From Robinsoniella peoriensis (lineage in GTDB: Bacteria; Bacillota; Clostridia; Lachnospirales; Lachnospiraceae), in the NCBI RefSeq assembly GCF_000797495.1, contig NZ_JTGN01000006.1:92583-156582 (forward strand): a stretch of 64,000 nt of DNA, in the 5' to 3' direction. The position numbers and the translations under genes are program-made. Under the pieces are notes generated by a model. That model saw nothing but the letters and a program-made list of their open reading frames with translations. It had not been told where the DNA came from and made no database searches. Positions 1-7,359 of this stretch are shown here, piece after piece. Each line of letters begins with the position of its first letter. Position 1 is the first letter of the stretch.

Positions 1-555
1 CTTCCATGCGTAGTGGCAATCAATGCATTCCCAACGGATACCAAGGCTGAATTAGACCTGGTAGAAGCAAAATGTAAAGAACTTGGTGTAAACGTAGCAC
101 TTTCTGAAGTATGGGCAAAAGGCGGCGAAGGCGGCGAAGCTCTTGCAAAAGAAGTAATCCGTTTGGTAGAAGAGCCAAGTGAATTCCACTATTCTTATGA
201 ATTAGAAGGAAGTATCGAAGATAAATTAAATGCAATCGTACAGAAAGTATATGGCGGAAAGAAAGCAGTTCTCACAGCAAATGCTCAGAAGCAGGCGAAA
301 GAACTGGAAAACCTTGGATTCGGGAACTGCCCGATCTGTGTTGCTAAGACACAGTACAGTCTGACAGATGACCAGACAAAGCTTGGCGCACCGACAGACT
401 TTGAAGTAACAGTACGTAACTTAAAGATCTCCGCAGGAGCAGGCTTTATCGTAGCCCTCACAGGAGAGATCATGACCATGCCAGGACTTCCAAAAGTACC
501 GGCAGCAGAAAGAATCGACGTAGACGAGACAGGAAAGATTTCCGGATTGTTCTAA
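1..555 (+). CDS. fhs: Formate-tetrahydrofolate ligase, C-terminal part (truncated by window start)
   Basis: The reading frame is open from base 1, so this is the last 184 codons of a gene of about 555 codons. The ligase joins formate to tetrahydrofolate using ATP, giving 10-formyl-THF for the methyl branch of the Wood-Ljungdahl pathway and for purine synthesis, in the cytoplasm. The frame opens with the family segment [11 protein letters not shown] and ends with the typical run around [12 protein letters not shown] before the terminal GKISGLF. The next gene encodes a formate channel, and the two are separated only by a hairpin, which fits formate handling. Identity is near certain; the N-terminus and the nucleotide-binding part lie outside the window. 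Confidence 0.96.
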   Translation, partial: LPCVVAINAFPTDTKAELDLVEAKCKELGVNVALSEVWAKGGEGGEALAKEVIRLVEEPSEFHYSYELEGSIEDKLNAIVQKVYGGKKAVLTANAQKQAKELENLGFGNCPICVAKTQYSLTDDQTKLGAPTDFEVTVRNLKISAGAGFIVALTGEIMTMPGLPKVPAAERIDVDETGKISGLF

Positions 556-562
556 TTATTTA

Positions 563-596
563 ATATGCAGGGAAGGTGGGGACCTTTCCTGCATAT
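563..596 (+). terminator. Intercistronic hairpin between fhs and the formate channel gene
   Basis: ATATGCAGGGAAGGT (563-577) pairs with ACCTTTCCTGCATAT (582-596) around a GGGG loop. No U-run follows, so it may protect the upstream mRNA or reduce read-through rather than terminate fully. Confidence 0.55.
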
Positions 597-628
597 AGAG
601 GATCTAAAGGAAAGAGGAGGTATTTGTT

Positions 629-1408
629 ATGTTTCAGGAAGAATTTCAAGCAGTTTGTAATTCAGGAAAAGCAAAATATGGGTTGTTGAAAAATAATCCT
701 CTTGGATATTTTGTTTCCTCAATGGTAGCTGGAATGTTCATTTCATTTGGTTCCTTTGTAACCTTTGTTATGGGAACGCCTCTGAAAGAAGCGGGAGATC
801 CGATGATGAAGGCTGTAATGGCTTTCTCATTTGCAGCGGCTTTAAGTCTGGTGGTAGCAGCCGGAGCAGAATTATTTACTGGTAATAATTTTGTAATGAC
901 CTCTGCATCTCTTAATAAAGTTGTAACATGGGGTAATACAATTAAACTATGGATTATATGTTATATTGGTAACTTCCTGGGGTCTATCGCATCAGTTTTT
1001 GTTTTTCAGCTGACCGGTGTACCGAAGGGAGCAGTTGGGGAAATGTTTGCTTCTACTGCAGCAACAAAAGTGGGACTTGGACCGGTAGAACTGCTGACAA
1101 GAGGTATATTGTGTAATATCCTTGTTTGTCTGGCGGTATGGTGCAGTATTAAATTAAAAAATGAAGTAGCTAAGCTGATTATGGTTTTTTGGTGCATTTA
1201 CGTATTTATGATTTGCAGCTGCGAACATAGTATAGCGAATATGAGTATTATTGGCGTAGGTTTACTGAATAAAGGCGATGCGGCAGTTACAATAGGCGGT
1301 TATTTCTACAACCTTTCTTTAGTAACAATTGGTAATATGATTGGCGGTGCAGTGTTTGTTGCAATACCATATTATTTAATTTCCAAAAACAAAAAAGAAG
1401 CGCAATAA
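629..1408 (+). CDS. Formate/nitrite transporter (FNT/FocA family)
   Basis: A 259-residue integral membrane protein of the FNT family, which forms pentameric channels moving formate, nitrite or related small anions. Family hallmarks visible are the glycine-rich first helix (AGMFISFGSF, residues about 32-41), the AGAELFTGNN signature (about 78-87), and ICNILVCLAVW-like and IGVGLLN-like segments; about six hydrophobic segments can be counted. Start: ATG preceded by AAAGAGGAGG (610-619). Placement just after fhs suggests formate uptake or release coupled to one-carbon metabolism. Substrate preference for formate rather than nitrite is inferred from the neighbour. Confidence 0.9.
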   Translation: MFQEEFQAVCNSGKAKYGLLKNNPLGYFVSSMVAGMFISFGSFVTFVMGTPLKEAGDPMMKAVMAFSFAAALSLVVAAGAELFTGNNFVMTSASLNKVVTWGNTIKLWIICYIGNFLGSIASVFVFQLTGVPKGAVGEMFASTAATKVGLGPVELLTRGILCNILVCLAVWCSIKLKNEVAKLIMVFWCIYVFMICSCEHSIANMSIIGVGLLNKGDAAVTIGGYFYNLSLVTIGNMIGGAVFVAIPYYLISKNKKEAQ

Positions 1409-1439
1409 AGTATACAATTTCTTAATATTATCGTAAGAA

Positions 1440-1483
1440 AATAGAAGTTTCTCTTAAAAAATAGTTGAGACTTCTATTTTTTT
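1440..1483 (+). terminator. Rho-independent terminator after the formate channel gene
   Basis: AATAGAAGTTTC pairs with GAGACTTCTATT (one wobble), followed by a run of seven T. It closes the fhs-channel unit. Confidence 0.8.
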
Positions 1484-1535
1484 GTGTTATAGTGTTACAG
1501 GTAGCAAGTAATTGATTGGTCATGAGAGGTAAAGA

Positions 1536-2711
1536 ATGAAGAAAATCAAAATCTCAGTTGTAATACTCACACTGGCATTAATTTTTGGACTTGCAGGCAG
1601 TGTAACTTCTATAAAAGCGGAAGCTGCTGTAAATGTTGTGAAAAAGGCTAAAACAGTCAAAAGTACATCAGGAAGCTGGAAACAAAATTACATAGGACGA
1701 TGGTTTCAGTATAAGAACGGCACTTATCCAAAAAACAAATGGATAAAGATAAAGAATAAAATTTACTATTTTGATAAGAGTGGATATGTAACAACAGGTT
1801 GGAAGTATTATAAGAAGTCTTATTATTATTTAAATGAGACAGGCAGTAAAAAAGGCGCACTGGTAAGAGGCTGGAAAACAATAAATGGAAAGCGTTATTA
1901 TTTGTCTAAAACAACAGGAGCCATGTACACCGGCTGGCATACGATTGGCGGTAAAAAGTACTATTTTGATAAAAAGAGCTCTAATTTAGGAGCTATGGTT
2001 AAAAAGCGCTGGGTGAATGGACGTTATCTGCAGAAGGATGGTACGATGGCCGTGAACTGCAAGGCAGGGAAGTATTATGTGGGAGCTGACGGAAAGAAAA
2101 CAAAGGCACCACAGGAGCCGGAAAACCAGAATCCGGGTTATGGTAATTCAGGACAGACTAATCAGGGTCCCAATGACAATGCCGGAAGTTCCGGAGTAAA
2201 ACAGTATAATACATATGTATTTGTAGGTGATTCCAGAACCGTAGGAATGGAAAATGTAATTGGTTCCAAAGATGGAAATGCACAGTATATTGCAAAGGTA
2301 GGCGAAGGTTATAACTGGCTGATGTCTTCAGGGCTTACTCAGCTTAAGAAGAAGCTGGATTTTAACCCATATGTAAAAGTGGTATTTAACCTGGGGGTTA
2401 ATGACTGCGCATCTAATACCGTCTTACAGTATATCAATGTGTATCAGGAATTGATTGCAAGTTATCCAAATACAAAATTCTATATGATGTCAGTAAATCC
2501 AGTTAATGACAAGGTTGCATCATCCGTAGGATATCTTATAAAAAATAAGCATATTACACCATTTAATATGCAGCTAAAGGCAGCTTTCCCAAATCTTTAT
2601 ATTGATACCTATACGTATTTAAAGACTAATGGATTTGGCACGGCAGATGGTGTTCATTATGATAATGATACGTATCAGGCAATCTATGATTACACGATGA
2701 GCCATACGTAA
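1536..2711 (+). CDS. Secreted SGNH/GDSL hydrolase with N-terminal cell-wall-binding repeats
   Basis: A 391-residue exported protein. Residues 1-30 form a signal peptide (KK start, hydrophobic core, ending near IKAEA). Residues about 45-185 hold repeats of the choline/glucan-binding type, with aromatic motifs such as KIYYFDKSGY, GWKTINGKRYY and GWHTIGGKKYYF, that usually bind wall polymers. A Pro/Asn/Gly-rich linker (about 188-225) precedes an SGNH esterase-like domain with VFVGDSRTVGM (nucleophile block), FNLGVNDC (Asn block) and DGVHYD (catalytic Asp/His). The natural ester substrate cannot be read from sequence; deacylation of a wall or capsule glycan is plausible. It stands alone between terminators. 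Confidence 0.85.
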   Translation: MKKIKISVVILTLALIFGLAGSVTSIKAEAAVNVVKKAKTVKSTSGSWKQNYIGRWFQYKNGTYPKNKWIKIKNKIYYFDKSGYVTTGWKYYKKSYYYLNETGSKKGALVRGWKTINGKRYYLSKTTGAMYTGWHTIGGKKYYFDKKSSNLGAMVKKRWVNGRYLQKDGTMAVNCKAGKYYVGADGKKTKAPQEPENQNPGYGNSGQTNQGPNDNAGSSGVKQYNTYVFVGDSRTVGMENVIGSKDGNAQYIAKVGEGYNWLMSSGLTQLKKKLDFNPYVKVVFNLGVNDCASNTVLQYINVYQELIASYPNTKFYMMSVNPVNDKVASSVGYLIKNKHITPFNMQLKAAFPNLYIDTYTYLKTNGFGTADGVHYDNDTYQAIYDYTMSHT

Positions 2712-2916
2712 AAGAAGTTTGGGACAAAACAGGTTCACTCGTTTTATTAAGCTGATCTACAGGAATGCTTGAAAATGGACTGCAGCTATCTGCTTGATCG
2801 GTAAAGTTTGTGAAATGTAACTTTTTAATTGAATATGGAAAATTGATAAAAGGGTATTTGGAGAGTTTTCCGAATACCCTTTTGAATATCTAAATATTAG
2901 TAAAACATAATTATAA
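2712..2916. terminator. Convergent intergenic region with bidirectional terminator (2848-2883)
   Basis: AAAAGGGTATTTGG...CCGAATACCCTTTT forms a strong hairpin with A-run and T-run on opposite sides, so it can serve both the SGNH gene (+) and the DUF6062 gene (-). Nothing else is recognisable here. Confidence 0.75.
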
Positions 2917-3684
2917 TTATTTATCGCTTTGGAAAACGGGATCCGCAGGATAACCGCCGCCCAGCTTCTGCATACATCTTTGAACACTGTCCCGGGAATT
3001 GCCCCAGTCCTTGTCCTTATTCAGGTAATCATATTTCGCAGTAAACCAGGTTACTTCTTCCTCCAGACGCTTCATACTATCTTCCATGAGTTTGAAAAGC
3101 ATGGGGTAATAAAGATTTTTTTGTTTATCATTCAGCTTATCTTCCGCAGTTTCGATGACATCTGCAAAATGATGGAGACAGAAACCTTTGCTGTTTTTCA
3201 CTATTTCTACAAATTCGGGATTATTTTTTAACATTTCAAAAAAGGTATCCAGATAACGGTTATAATTATCATTAAAATGATTACAAACGTAGCAATCATT
3301 TTCTTTTTCTGTAATCCAGGCTCCAATGTTTGTTTTACGGATTTCCGGTTCGATGGTTGTTTTTTTGATACGTTTTAGCATGGATGATTTACCGGGAGCA
3401 AATGATTTGATCTGTGCCTGCAGTTCTTCATTCAATTTGTGGAAATGGGTACTTAGTATTAAAGCACTCCCAAGGCGGTTGCCATAGTCAAACATCATTT
3501 TATAATGATGGCGGCAGAATCCGATCTTGTCGGTTTCCATGCGGACGTCATCTTCCATATAGGCAGAACCAAGAATAAAAGAAATTGCATGCTGTTCCAG
3601 GTTTCGCTCTATAAAACAAAACGGACATTCGTCGTTTGCATTAAATGCATCCATTAAGGGGATGGTATATATGGTTTCTTTCAT
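2917..3684 (-). CDS. DUF6062-like protein with duplicated Cys/His motifs
   Basis: A 255-residue soluble protein without signal peptide or membrane segment. I recognise it as the clostridial DUF6062 type; its function is unknown. It contains two similar modules: C20-x2-C23 with C57-x-H59-H60, and C131-x2-C134-x-H136 with C169-x-H171-H172. This internal duplication looks like two metal (probably zinc) sites. It is divergent from the marR-like gene across 139 bp, so the two may share control. The start ATG is preceded by AAAGGAGG on the minus strand. It ends before a bidirectional terminator. Confidence 0.7.
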   Translation of the reverse strand: MKETIYTIPLMDAFNANDECPFCFIERNLEQHAISFILGSAYMEDDVRMETDKIGFCRHHYKMMFDYGNRLGSALILSTHFHKLNEELQAQIKSFAPGKSSMLKRIKKTTIEPEIRKTNIGAWITEKENDCYVCNHFNDNYNRYLDTFFEMLKNNPEFVEIVKNSKGFCLHHFADVIETAEDKLNDKQKNLYYPMLFKLMEDSMKRLEEEVTWFTAKYDYLNKDKDWGNSRDSVQRCMQKLGGGYPADPVFQSDK

Positions 3685-3753
3685 ATAAAGAGGCCTCCTT
3701 TAGCGTCGTTATGTATACTATAGCACAGAAAACAAGTTTGGAATATAAAATTC

Positions 3754-3807
3754 TTGACAAATTATTACTTCGAGAGTAGAATTAAAATATACTTCGAGAA
3801 ACGAAGT
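3754..3807 (+). promoter_or_regulatory. Promoter of the MarR gene with overlapping operator sites
   Basis: TTGACA (3754-3759), 17-bp spacer, TAGAAT (3777-3782). A half operator ACTTCGAGAG (3768-3776 region) lies in the spacer, and a full palindrome ACTTCG-AGAAA-CGAAGT (3791-3807) covers the likely transcription start. The same TTCGA core recurs before the arsA operon, which fits autoregulation by the MarR product. Confidence 0.75.
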
Positions 3808-3823
3808 AAAGGAGTGATTACCT

Positions 3824-4315
3824 ATGAGTGAGTTTCCGGCATCCGTAGAGGAAATGGTATTTGAAATAATGGATAAATGCAAATTTGTTTTTTATCCGGA
3901 ACAGCGGTTTGATCTGTTTCTAAACTGCTCGAAGAATGAAATCTTTGCTTTACTGTTCGTTTACCGCCAGAAACAGGTGAATATGAGTGAAATAGCAGAA
4001 TATATGAACATTCCGCTTAATACGGTTACCGGAGTCATCAGCCGTCTTGAAAAAAAGCATCTGGTACGCAGAGAGAGAAGTGATCAGGATAAGCGGGTTG
4101 TAACCATTTCACTCAGTGAAAAAGGAACAGATTTCATGTATCACGAAATGATGGAACTGGGAAATTATTTTACCAGAGTGATGGCTGCATTTTCGGAAGA
4201 GGAGAAGAGAACCCTCTTTGGCATGGCAGATAAGATCTTTGCAGTATTGAACCAGAGGGAAAAAACTGGTGAAAAGCCAAAGGAGAAAAAAGTCCGAAAG
4301 ATTGCAATTGAGTAA
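3824..4315 (+). CDS. MarR-family transcriptional regulator with a basic IxI-type C-terminal tail
   Basis: A 163-residue winged-helix regulator. The recognition region is about residues 50-100: VNMSEIAEYMNIPLNTVTG then VISRLEKKHLVRR, followed by the wing sequence SDQDKRVVTISLSEKG. MarR proteins bind palindromes as dimers, and the palindrome over its own promoter (3791-3807) and the related repeats before arsA (4386-4412) are obvious candidates. Beyond the usual fold there is a charged tail, roughly residues 145-163, ending KKVRKIAIE. The small protein encoded between the two ArsA genes ends in a similar tail. Start ATG follows AAGGAG at 3808-3813. Ligand unknown. Confidence 0.88.
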   Translation: MSEFPASVEEMVFEIMDKCKFVFYPEQRFDLFLNCSKNEIFALLFVYRQKQVNMSEIAEYMNIPLNTVTGVISRLEKKHLVRRERSDQDKRVVTISLSEKGTDFMYHEMMELGNYFTRVMAAFSEEEKRTLFGMADKIFAVLNQREKTGEKPKEKKVRKIAIE

Positions 4316-4342
4316 TCTGAAATTGAATGTTGGTTAAACTGT

Positions 4343-4374
4343 ATTTTAACAGAGCTTTGCGGCTCTGTTTAAAA
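4343..4374 (+). terminator. Hairpin between the MarR gene and the arsA operon
   Basis: TTTTAACAGAGC...GCTCTGTTTAAAA is an 8-bp GC-containing stem with flanking A/T runs. It probably ends most marR transcripts, though some read-through into arsA is possible because the T-run is short. Confidence 0.6.
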
Positions 4375-4384
4375 ATAATAAATA

Positions 4385-4412
4385 GTTCGAGTTTCGAATA
4401 ATTCGAACGAAG
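4385..4412 (+). promoter_or_regulatory. Tandem TTCGA operator before the arsA operon
   Basis: GTTCGAGTTTCGAA and TTCGAATAATTCGAA overlap, followed by ACGAAG. They share the TTCGA/CGAAG core with the marR promoter palindrome. A -10-like TAGAAT is at 4420-4425 but no good -35 is visible. This suggests one regulator controls both units. Confidence 0.65.
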
Positions 4413-4483
4413 AAATAAATAGAATATACAAAATGAAATAATATAAGTTGAACCGGGGAGCTATTTTCCGGGAAAGGAGATTT

Positions 4484-5665
4484 ATGAATAGAATCATAAT
4501 TTTTACAGGAAAAGGAGGCGTAGGTAAGACCAGCATTGCAGCGGCACACGCCAGGAAAGCATCCAAAGAAGGGAAAAAAACATTAATTGTAAGTACGGAC
4601 ATGGCGCATAATTTAAGCGATTTATTTGAGCAGCCTCTTGGAAAAGAAGAAATGCAGGTAGCTGAGCATTTATTTGCTCTGGAAATAGATCCTGCCTATG
4701 AAATGGAGCATGATTTTTCATCTATGATGAATGCTTTTGCAAATATGCTCCCGGCAGGAAGCGGGGAAGAAAATATAATGAATGACCTGGATATGATACC
4801 GGGAATCGAAGAGTTATTTTCCCTGTTAAAAATTCAGGAAATATATAATCGTAAAGAGTACGAGTTGATTATAGTGGACTGTGCGCCTACCGGAGAGACG
4901 CTTTCCCTGCTGAAATTTCCGGAACTTCTTTCCTGGTATATGGAAAAACTGTTCCCACTGGGAAAAGTGGCGGTTAAAGTGATGCGGCCGGTAACGAAAA
5001 AGCTTTTTCAAATTCAATTGCCGGATAAAAAGGCTATGAATGATATCGAAAGAATGTATTTGAAACTGGCTGAATTGCAGGAGCTGATGAAGGACAGGGA
5101 GATCAGCAGTATAAGGCTTGTGGCAATACCGGAAAAAATGGTAGTGGAGGAAACAAAGAGAAATTATATGTATTTGAATCTCTATAATTTTAATGTGGAT
5201 GGACTCTATATTAACCGGGTTTTGCCGACGGATATTAATAATCCCTTTTTTGATGAATGGCTGGGGATCCAGCAGCAGTATATCAAGGAATTAAAAGAGG
5301 TATTCCAAAGCGTCCCGGTGTATGCCATTAAATGGTATGATATCGATTTAAACGGTCTCACGTCACTGGACCGGGTGTGTGAAGATGCGCTGCAGGAAGA
5401 TGATCTGTTTGCAGTAAAGAGAATCATACCGAATGAAGTCTATGAAAAAACAGAGAATGGCTATCTTTTAAAGGTATATCTGCCGTGTGTGAAAAAAGAG
5501 GAAATCGTAATGCATGAAGCGGGCCGGGACCTTATTGTGAAGATCGGGAACTTTAAAAGAGCAATTCCCATGCCATCTACTCTGCGGGGACATTATGTAC
5601 AGTCCGCAAAGATGAAAGACCAGTCCCTGCACATACAGTTTGTTAAGGAGGAAGAGGATGAATAA
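4484..5665 (+). CDS. ArsA/Get3-family ATPase with C-terminal alpha-crystallin-like domain (copy 1)
   Basis: A 393-residue cytoplasmic ATPase. Near the N-terminus IIIFTGKGGVGKTS is the deviant Walker A P-loop of the ArsA/Get3/MinD class; STDMAHNLSD is the switch I region and IIVDCAPTGETLSLL (about 130-145) the Walker B/switch II region. Residues about 310-390 form a beta-rich tail of the kind found at the end of ArsA_HSP20/Get3d proteins. No ars genes are nearby, so arsenite transport is unlikely; delivery or holding of hydrophobic protein segments is more plausible. I place the start at ATG 4484 (AAGGAGA at 4474-4480), not the upstream in-frame ATG at 4448. It overlaps the next gene by 8 bp. 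Confidence 0.88.
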   Translation: MNRIIIFTGKGGVGKTSIAAAHARKASKEGKKTLIVSTDMAHNLSDLFEQPLGKEEMQVAEHLFALEIDPAYEMEHDFSSMMNAFANMLPAGSGEENIMNDLDMIPGIEELFSLLKIQEIYNRKEYELIIVDCAPTGETLSLLKFPELLSWYMEKLFPLGKVAVKVMRPVTKKLFQIQLPDKKAMNDIERMYLKLAELQELMKDREISSIRLVAIPEKMVVEETKRNYMYLNLYNFNVDGLYINRVLPTDINNPFFDEWLGIQQQYIKELKEVFQSVPVYAIKWYDIDLNGLTSLDRVCEDALQEDDLFAVKRIIPNEVYEKTENGYLLKVYLPCVKKEEIVMHEAGRDLIVKIGNFKRAIPMPSTLRGHYVQSAKMKDQSLHIQFVKEEEDE

Positions 5666-5960
5666 GACATTTATAACAAAAATTGTTCAGGCAAAGAAAT
5701 TAGAAATAGAAGCATTTCAGGAGCTGTTGCCGGATGAACTAAATGACAGGATGAAAAATTGGAGGACCGGAGCGGGAGATTGGTTAAAGGACTGTGCGGT
5801 TGAAATTTATCTGGCTGGAAAAAAAGAGACGAAATCTTGTAAAGACGAAAGAGATGGGAGTCGGGAAAACGAGTCTGAAAAAGCAGATATGTACACCGGA
5901 GATAATTTTACGAAGAAATCAGAAAAAACGAAACGCACCAAAAAAGTGATCATTGAGTAG
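5658..5960 (+). CDS. Unknown 100-residue protein between two ArsA genes, with IxI-type tail
   Basis: Not recognised. The N-terminal half (residues 1-54) is predicted helical and amphipathic, with AKKLEIEAFQELLPDEL and a tryptophan-containing stretch MKNWRTGAGDWLKD. The C-terminal half is highly charged and probably disordered, ending KRTKKVIIE. That ending resembles the tail of the upstream MarR protein (VRKIAIE). Start ATG 5658 overlaps the end of arsA copy 1 and has AAGGAGG at 5645-5651, indicating translational coupling. The second arsA begins 11 bp after the stop. The position suggests a partner, adaptor or client of the two ATPases. Confidence 0.75.
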   Translation: MNKTFITKIVQAKKLEIEAFQELLPDELNDRMKNWRTGAGDWLKDCAVEIYLAGKKETKSCKDERDGSRENESEKADMYTGDNFTKKSEKTKRTKKVIIE

Positions 5961-5971
5961 GGGGAAGGAAC

Positions 5972-7138
5972 ATGAGAATATTATTATATACGGGTAAAGG
6001 CGGTGTAGGGAAGACCAGCATAGCAGCAGCAACGGCCTGTAAAATCGCGGAAAGTGGAAAACGGGTTCTGATTATGAGCACAGACCAGGCACACAGCCTG
6101 GGTGACTCCTTTGATTGTAAACTCAGCAATGATCCGGTGAAAATAACGGAGCATTTATTTGCAATGGAAATCGATGCCGTAGCGGAAAGCGAACGTGCCT
6201 GGGGAAATATAAAGGATTATTTGAAAAAGCTGCTGACATCCAGATCAGGGGAAAGCATAGAAGCAGAGGAACTGCTGGTTTTTCCAGGATTTGAAGAGCT
6301 GTTCTCTCTGTTTAAAATTCTGGAGATATACGAAGCGCAAAATTATGATGTGTTGATTGTGGACTGTGCACCTACCGGTGAGACAATATCACTGTTAAAA
6401 TTTCCCGAAATGTTTGGTGACTTGCTGGGGAAAATAATGCCGATGAAGAGAAAGGCAATCAAAGTAGCAGGTCCCCTGGTAGAAAAAACAACCAAGATTC
6501 CCATGCCAAAAGAAACTCTTTTCGATGAAGTAGAGATCTTGTGTTCCAAAATAGAACAGCTGCAGGATCTGATGTCTGATAAGGATGTTCTAAGCCTGCG
6601 TATCGTGACTACCCCGGAAAAAATCGTGGTAAAAGAAGCAAAAAGAAATTTTGCTTATCTCCACATGTATGATTACAATGTAGATGCAATCATTGTAAAT
6701 AAGGTGTATCCCAGGTCATCTTTATCGGGATACTTTAATCAATGGATAGAAAACCAGCAGAACAGCCTGCAGGATATCAGACAGAGTTTTTTTGATATTC
6801 CGGTATTTGAAATGGAGTTTTTAAAGCATGAATTGAGAACGGCAGAGCGACTCAGAACAGCTGCGGATATGGTATACGGAGATACGGATCCGACGGCAGT
6901 TCTGGCGGTTCAGAATATATTTGTCCTGGAAAAAGAGCAGGAGAAATACTACTTAAAAATTGCAATCCCATTTGTGGATAAACGGGAATTGGAACTGGAA
7001 CAAAAAGGAGAGGAACTGGCACTTACGATCAAAAATGAAAGGCGTAATCTGATACTTCCGCCAAAACTGCGGGGTTATGAAGTGGCTGGTGCAAAATATG
7101 AAGAGGATGTGCTTAAAATTGAGTTTGAACATATTTAG
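5972..7138 (+). CDS. ArsA/Get3-family ATPase with C-terminal alpha-crystallin-like domain (copy 2)
   Basis: A 388-residue paralogue of the ATPase at 4484. The P-loop YTGKGGVGKTSIAAA is at residues 6-20, switch I STDQAHSLGD follows, and LIVDCAPTGETISLL is at about 126-140. The C-terminal 70 residues (from EKYYLKIAIPFVDKREL to VLKIEFEHI) repeat the alpha-crystallin-like tail. The two copies are similar throughout but clearly diverged, suggesting a heterodimer or two specialised homodimers. There is no cysteine triad typical of arsenite-activated ArsA that I can see. The gene ends directly at a short palindromic repeat element (7139-7268) that may act as terminator. Confidence 0.88.
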   Translation: MRILLYTGKGGVGKTSIAAATACKIAESGKRVLIMSTDQAHSLGDSFDCKLSNDPVKITEHLFAMEIDAVAESERAWGNIKDYLKKLLTSRSGESIEAEELLVFPGFEELFSLFKILEIYEAQNYDVLIVDCAPTGETISLLKFPEMFGDLLGKIMPMKRKAIKVAGPLVEKTTKIPMPKETLFDEVEILCSKIEQLQDLMSDKDVLSLRIVTTPEKIVVKEAKRNFAYLHMYDYNVDAIIVNKVYPRSSLSGYFNQWIENQQNSLQDIRQSFFDIPVFEMEFLKHELRTAERLRTAADMVYGDTDPTAVLAVQNIFVLEKEQEKYYLKIAIPFVDKRELELEQKGEELALTIKNERRNLILPPKLRGYEVAGAKYEEDVLKIEFEHI

Positions 7139-7268
7139 TTGAGAAAACCAGCTTTGTAGCGACAACCTGAATCTGGAAAAGATGGGGCATGCAATTTTTC
7201 CACGCCCCATCTTTTCGTACACTGCCCCCATCTACAAAGCGTCTGCTTCTCAACAAAACATCCCATCT
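7139..7268 (-). repeat. Short copy of the palindromic intergenic element (copy A)
   Basis: Starts directly after the arsA stop. Outer arms TTGAGAA...GCTTTGTAG and CTACAAAGC...TTCTCAA are inverted; an inner stem GAAAAGATGGGGC (7176-7188) pairs with GCCCCATCTTTTC (7204-7216). It matches the ends of the long elements at 25867 and 26475 (shared GACGCTTTGTAGATG, CAGTGTACG and AAGCTGGTTTTCTCA) but lacks their branched middle. Oriented opposite to copy B. Confidence 0.8.
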
Positions 7269-7359
7269 AACCTCAAATCTTACTTGCAGTTCATTTAGAA
7301 TTACCATATAATAGTGAGGATATGTAATAAAGTGAAAGAAAGCAGGCTTTAGAATATTT

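Noticed and set aside
4484..7138. Arsenical resistance operon
   Set aside because: ArsA-type ATPases are present, but there is no arsB, arsC, arsD or arsR, and the C-terminal domains point to a Get3d-like role.
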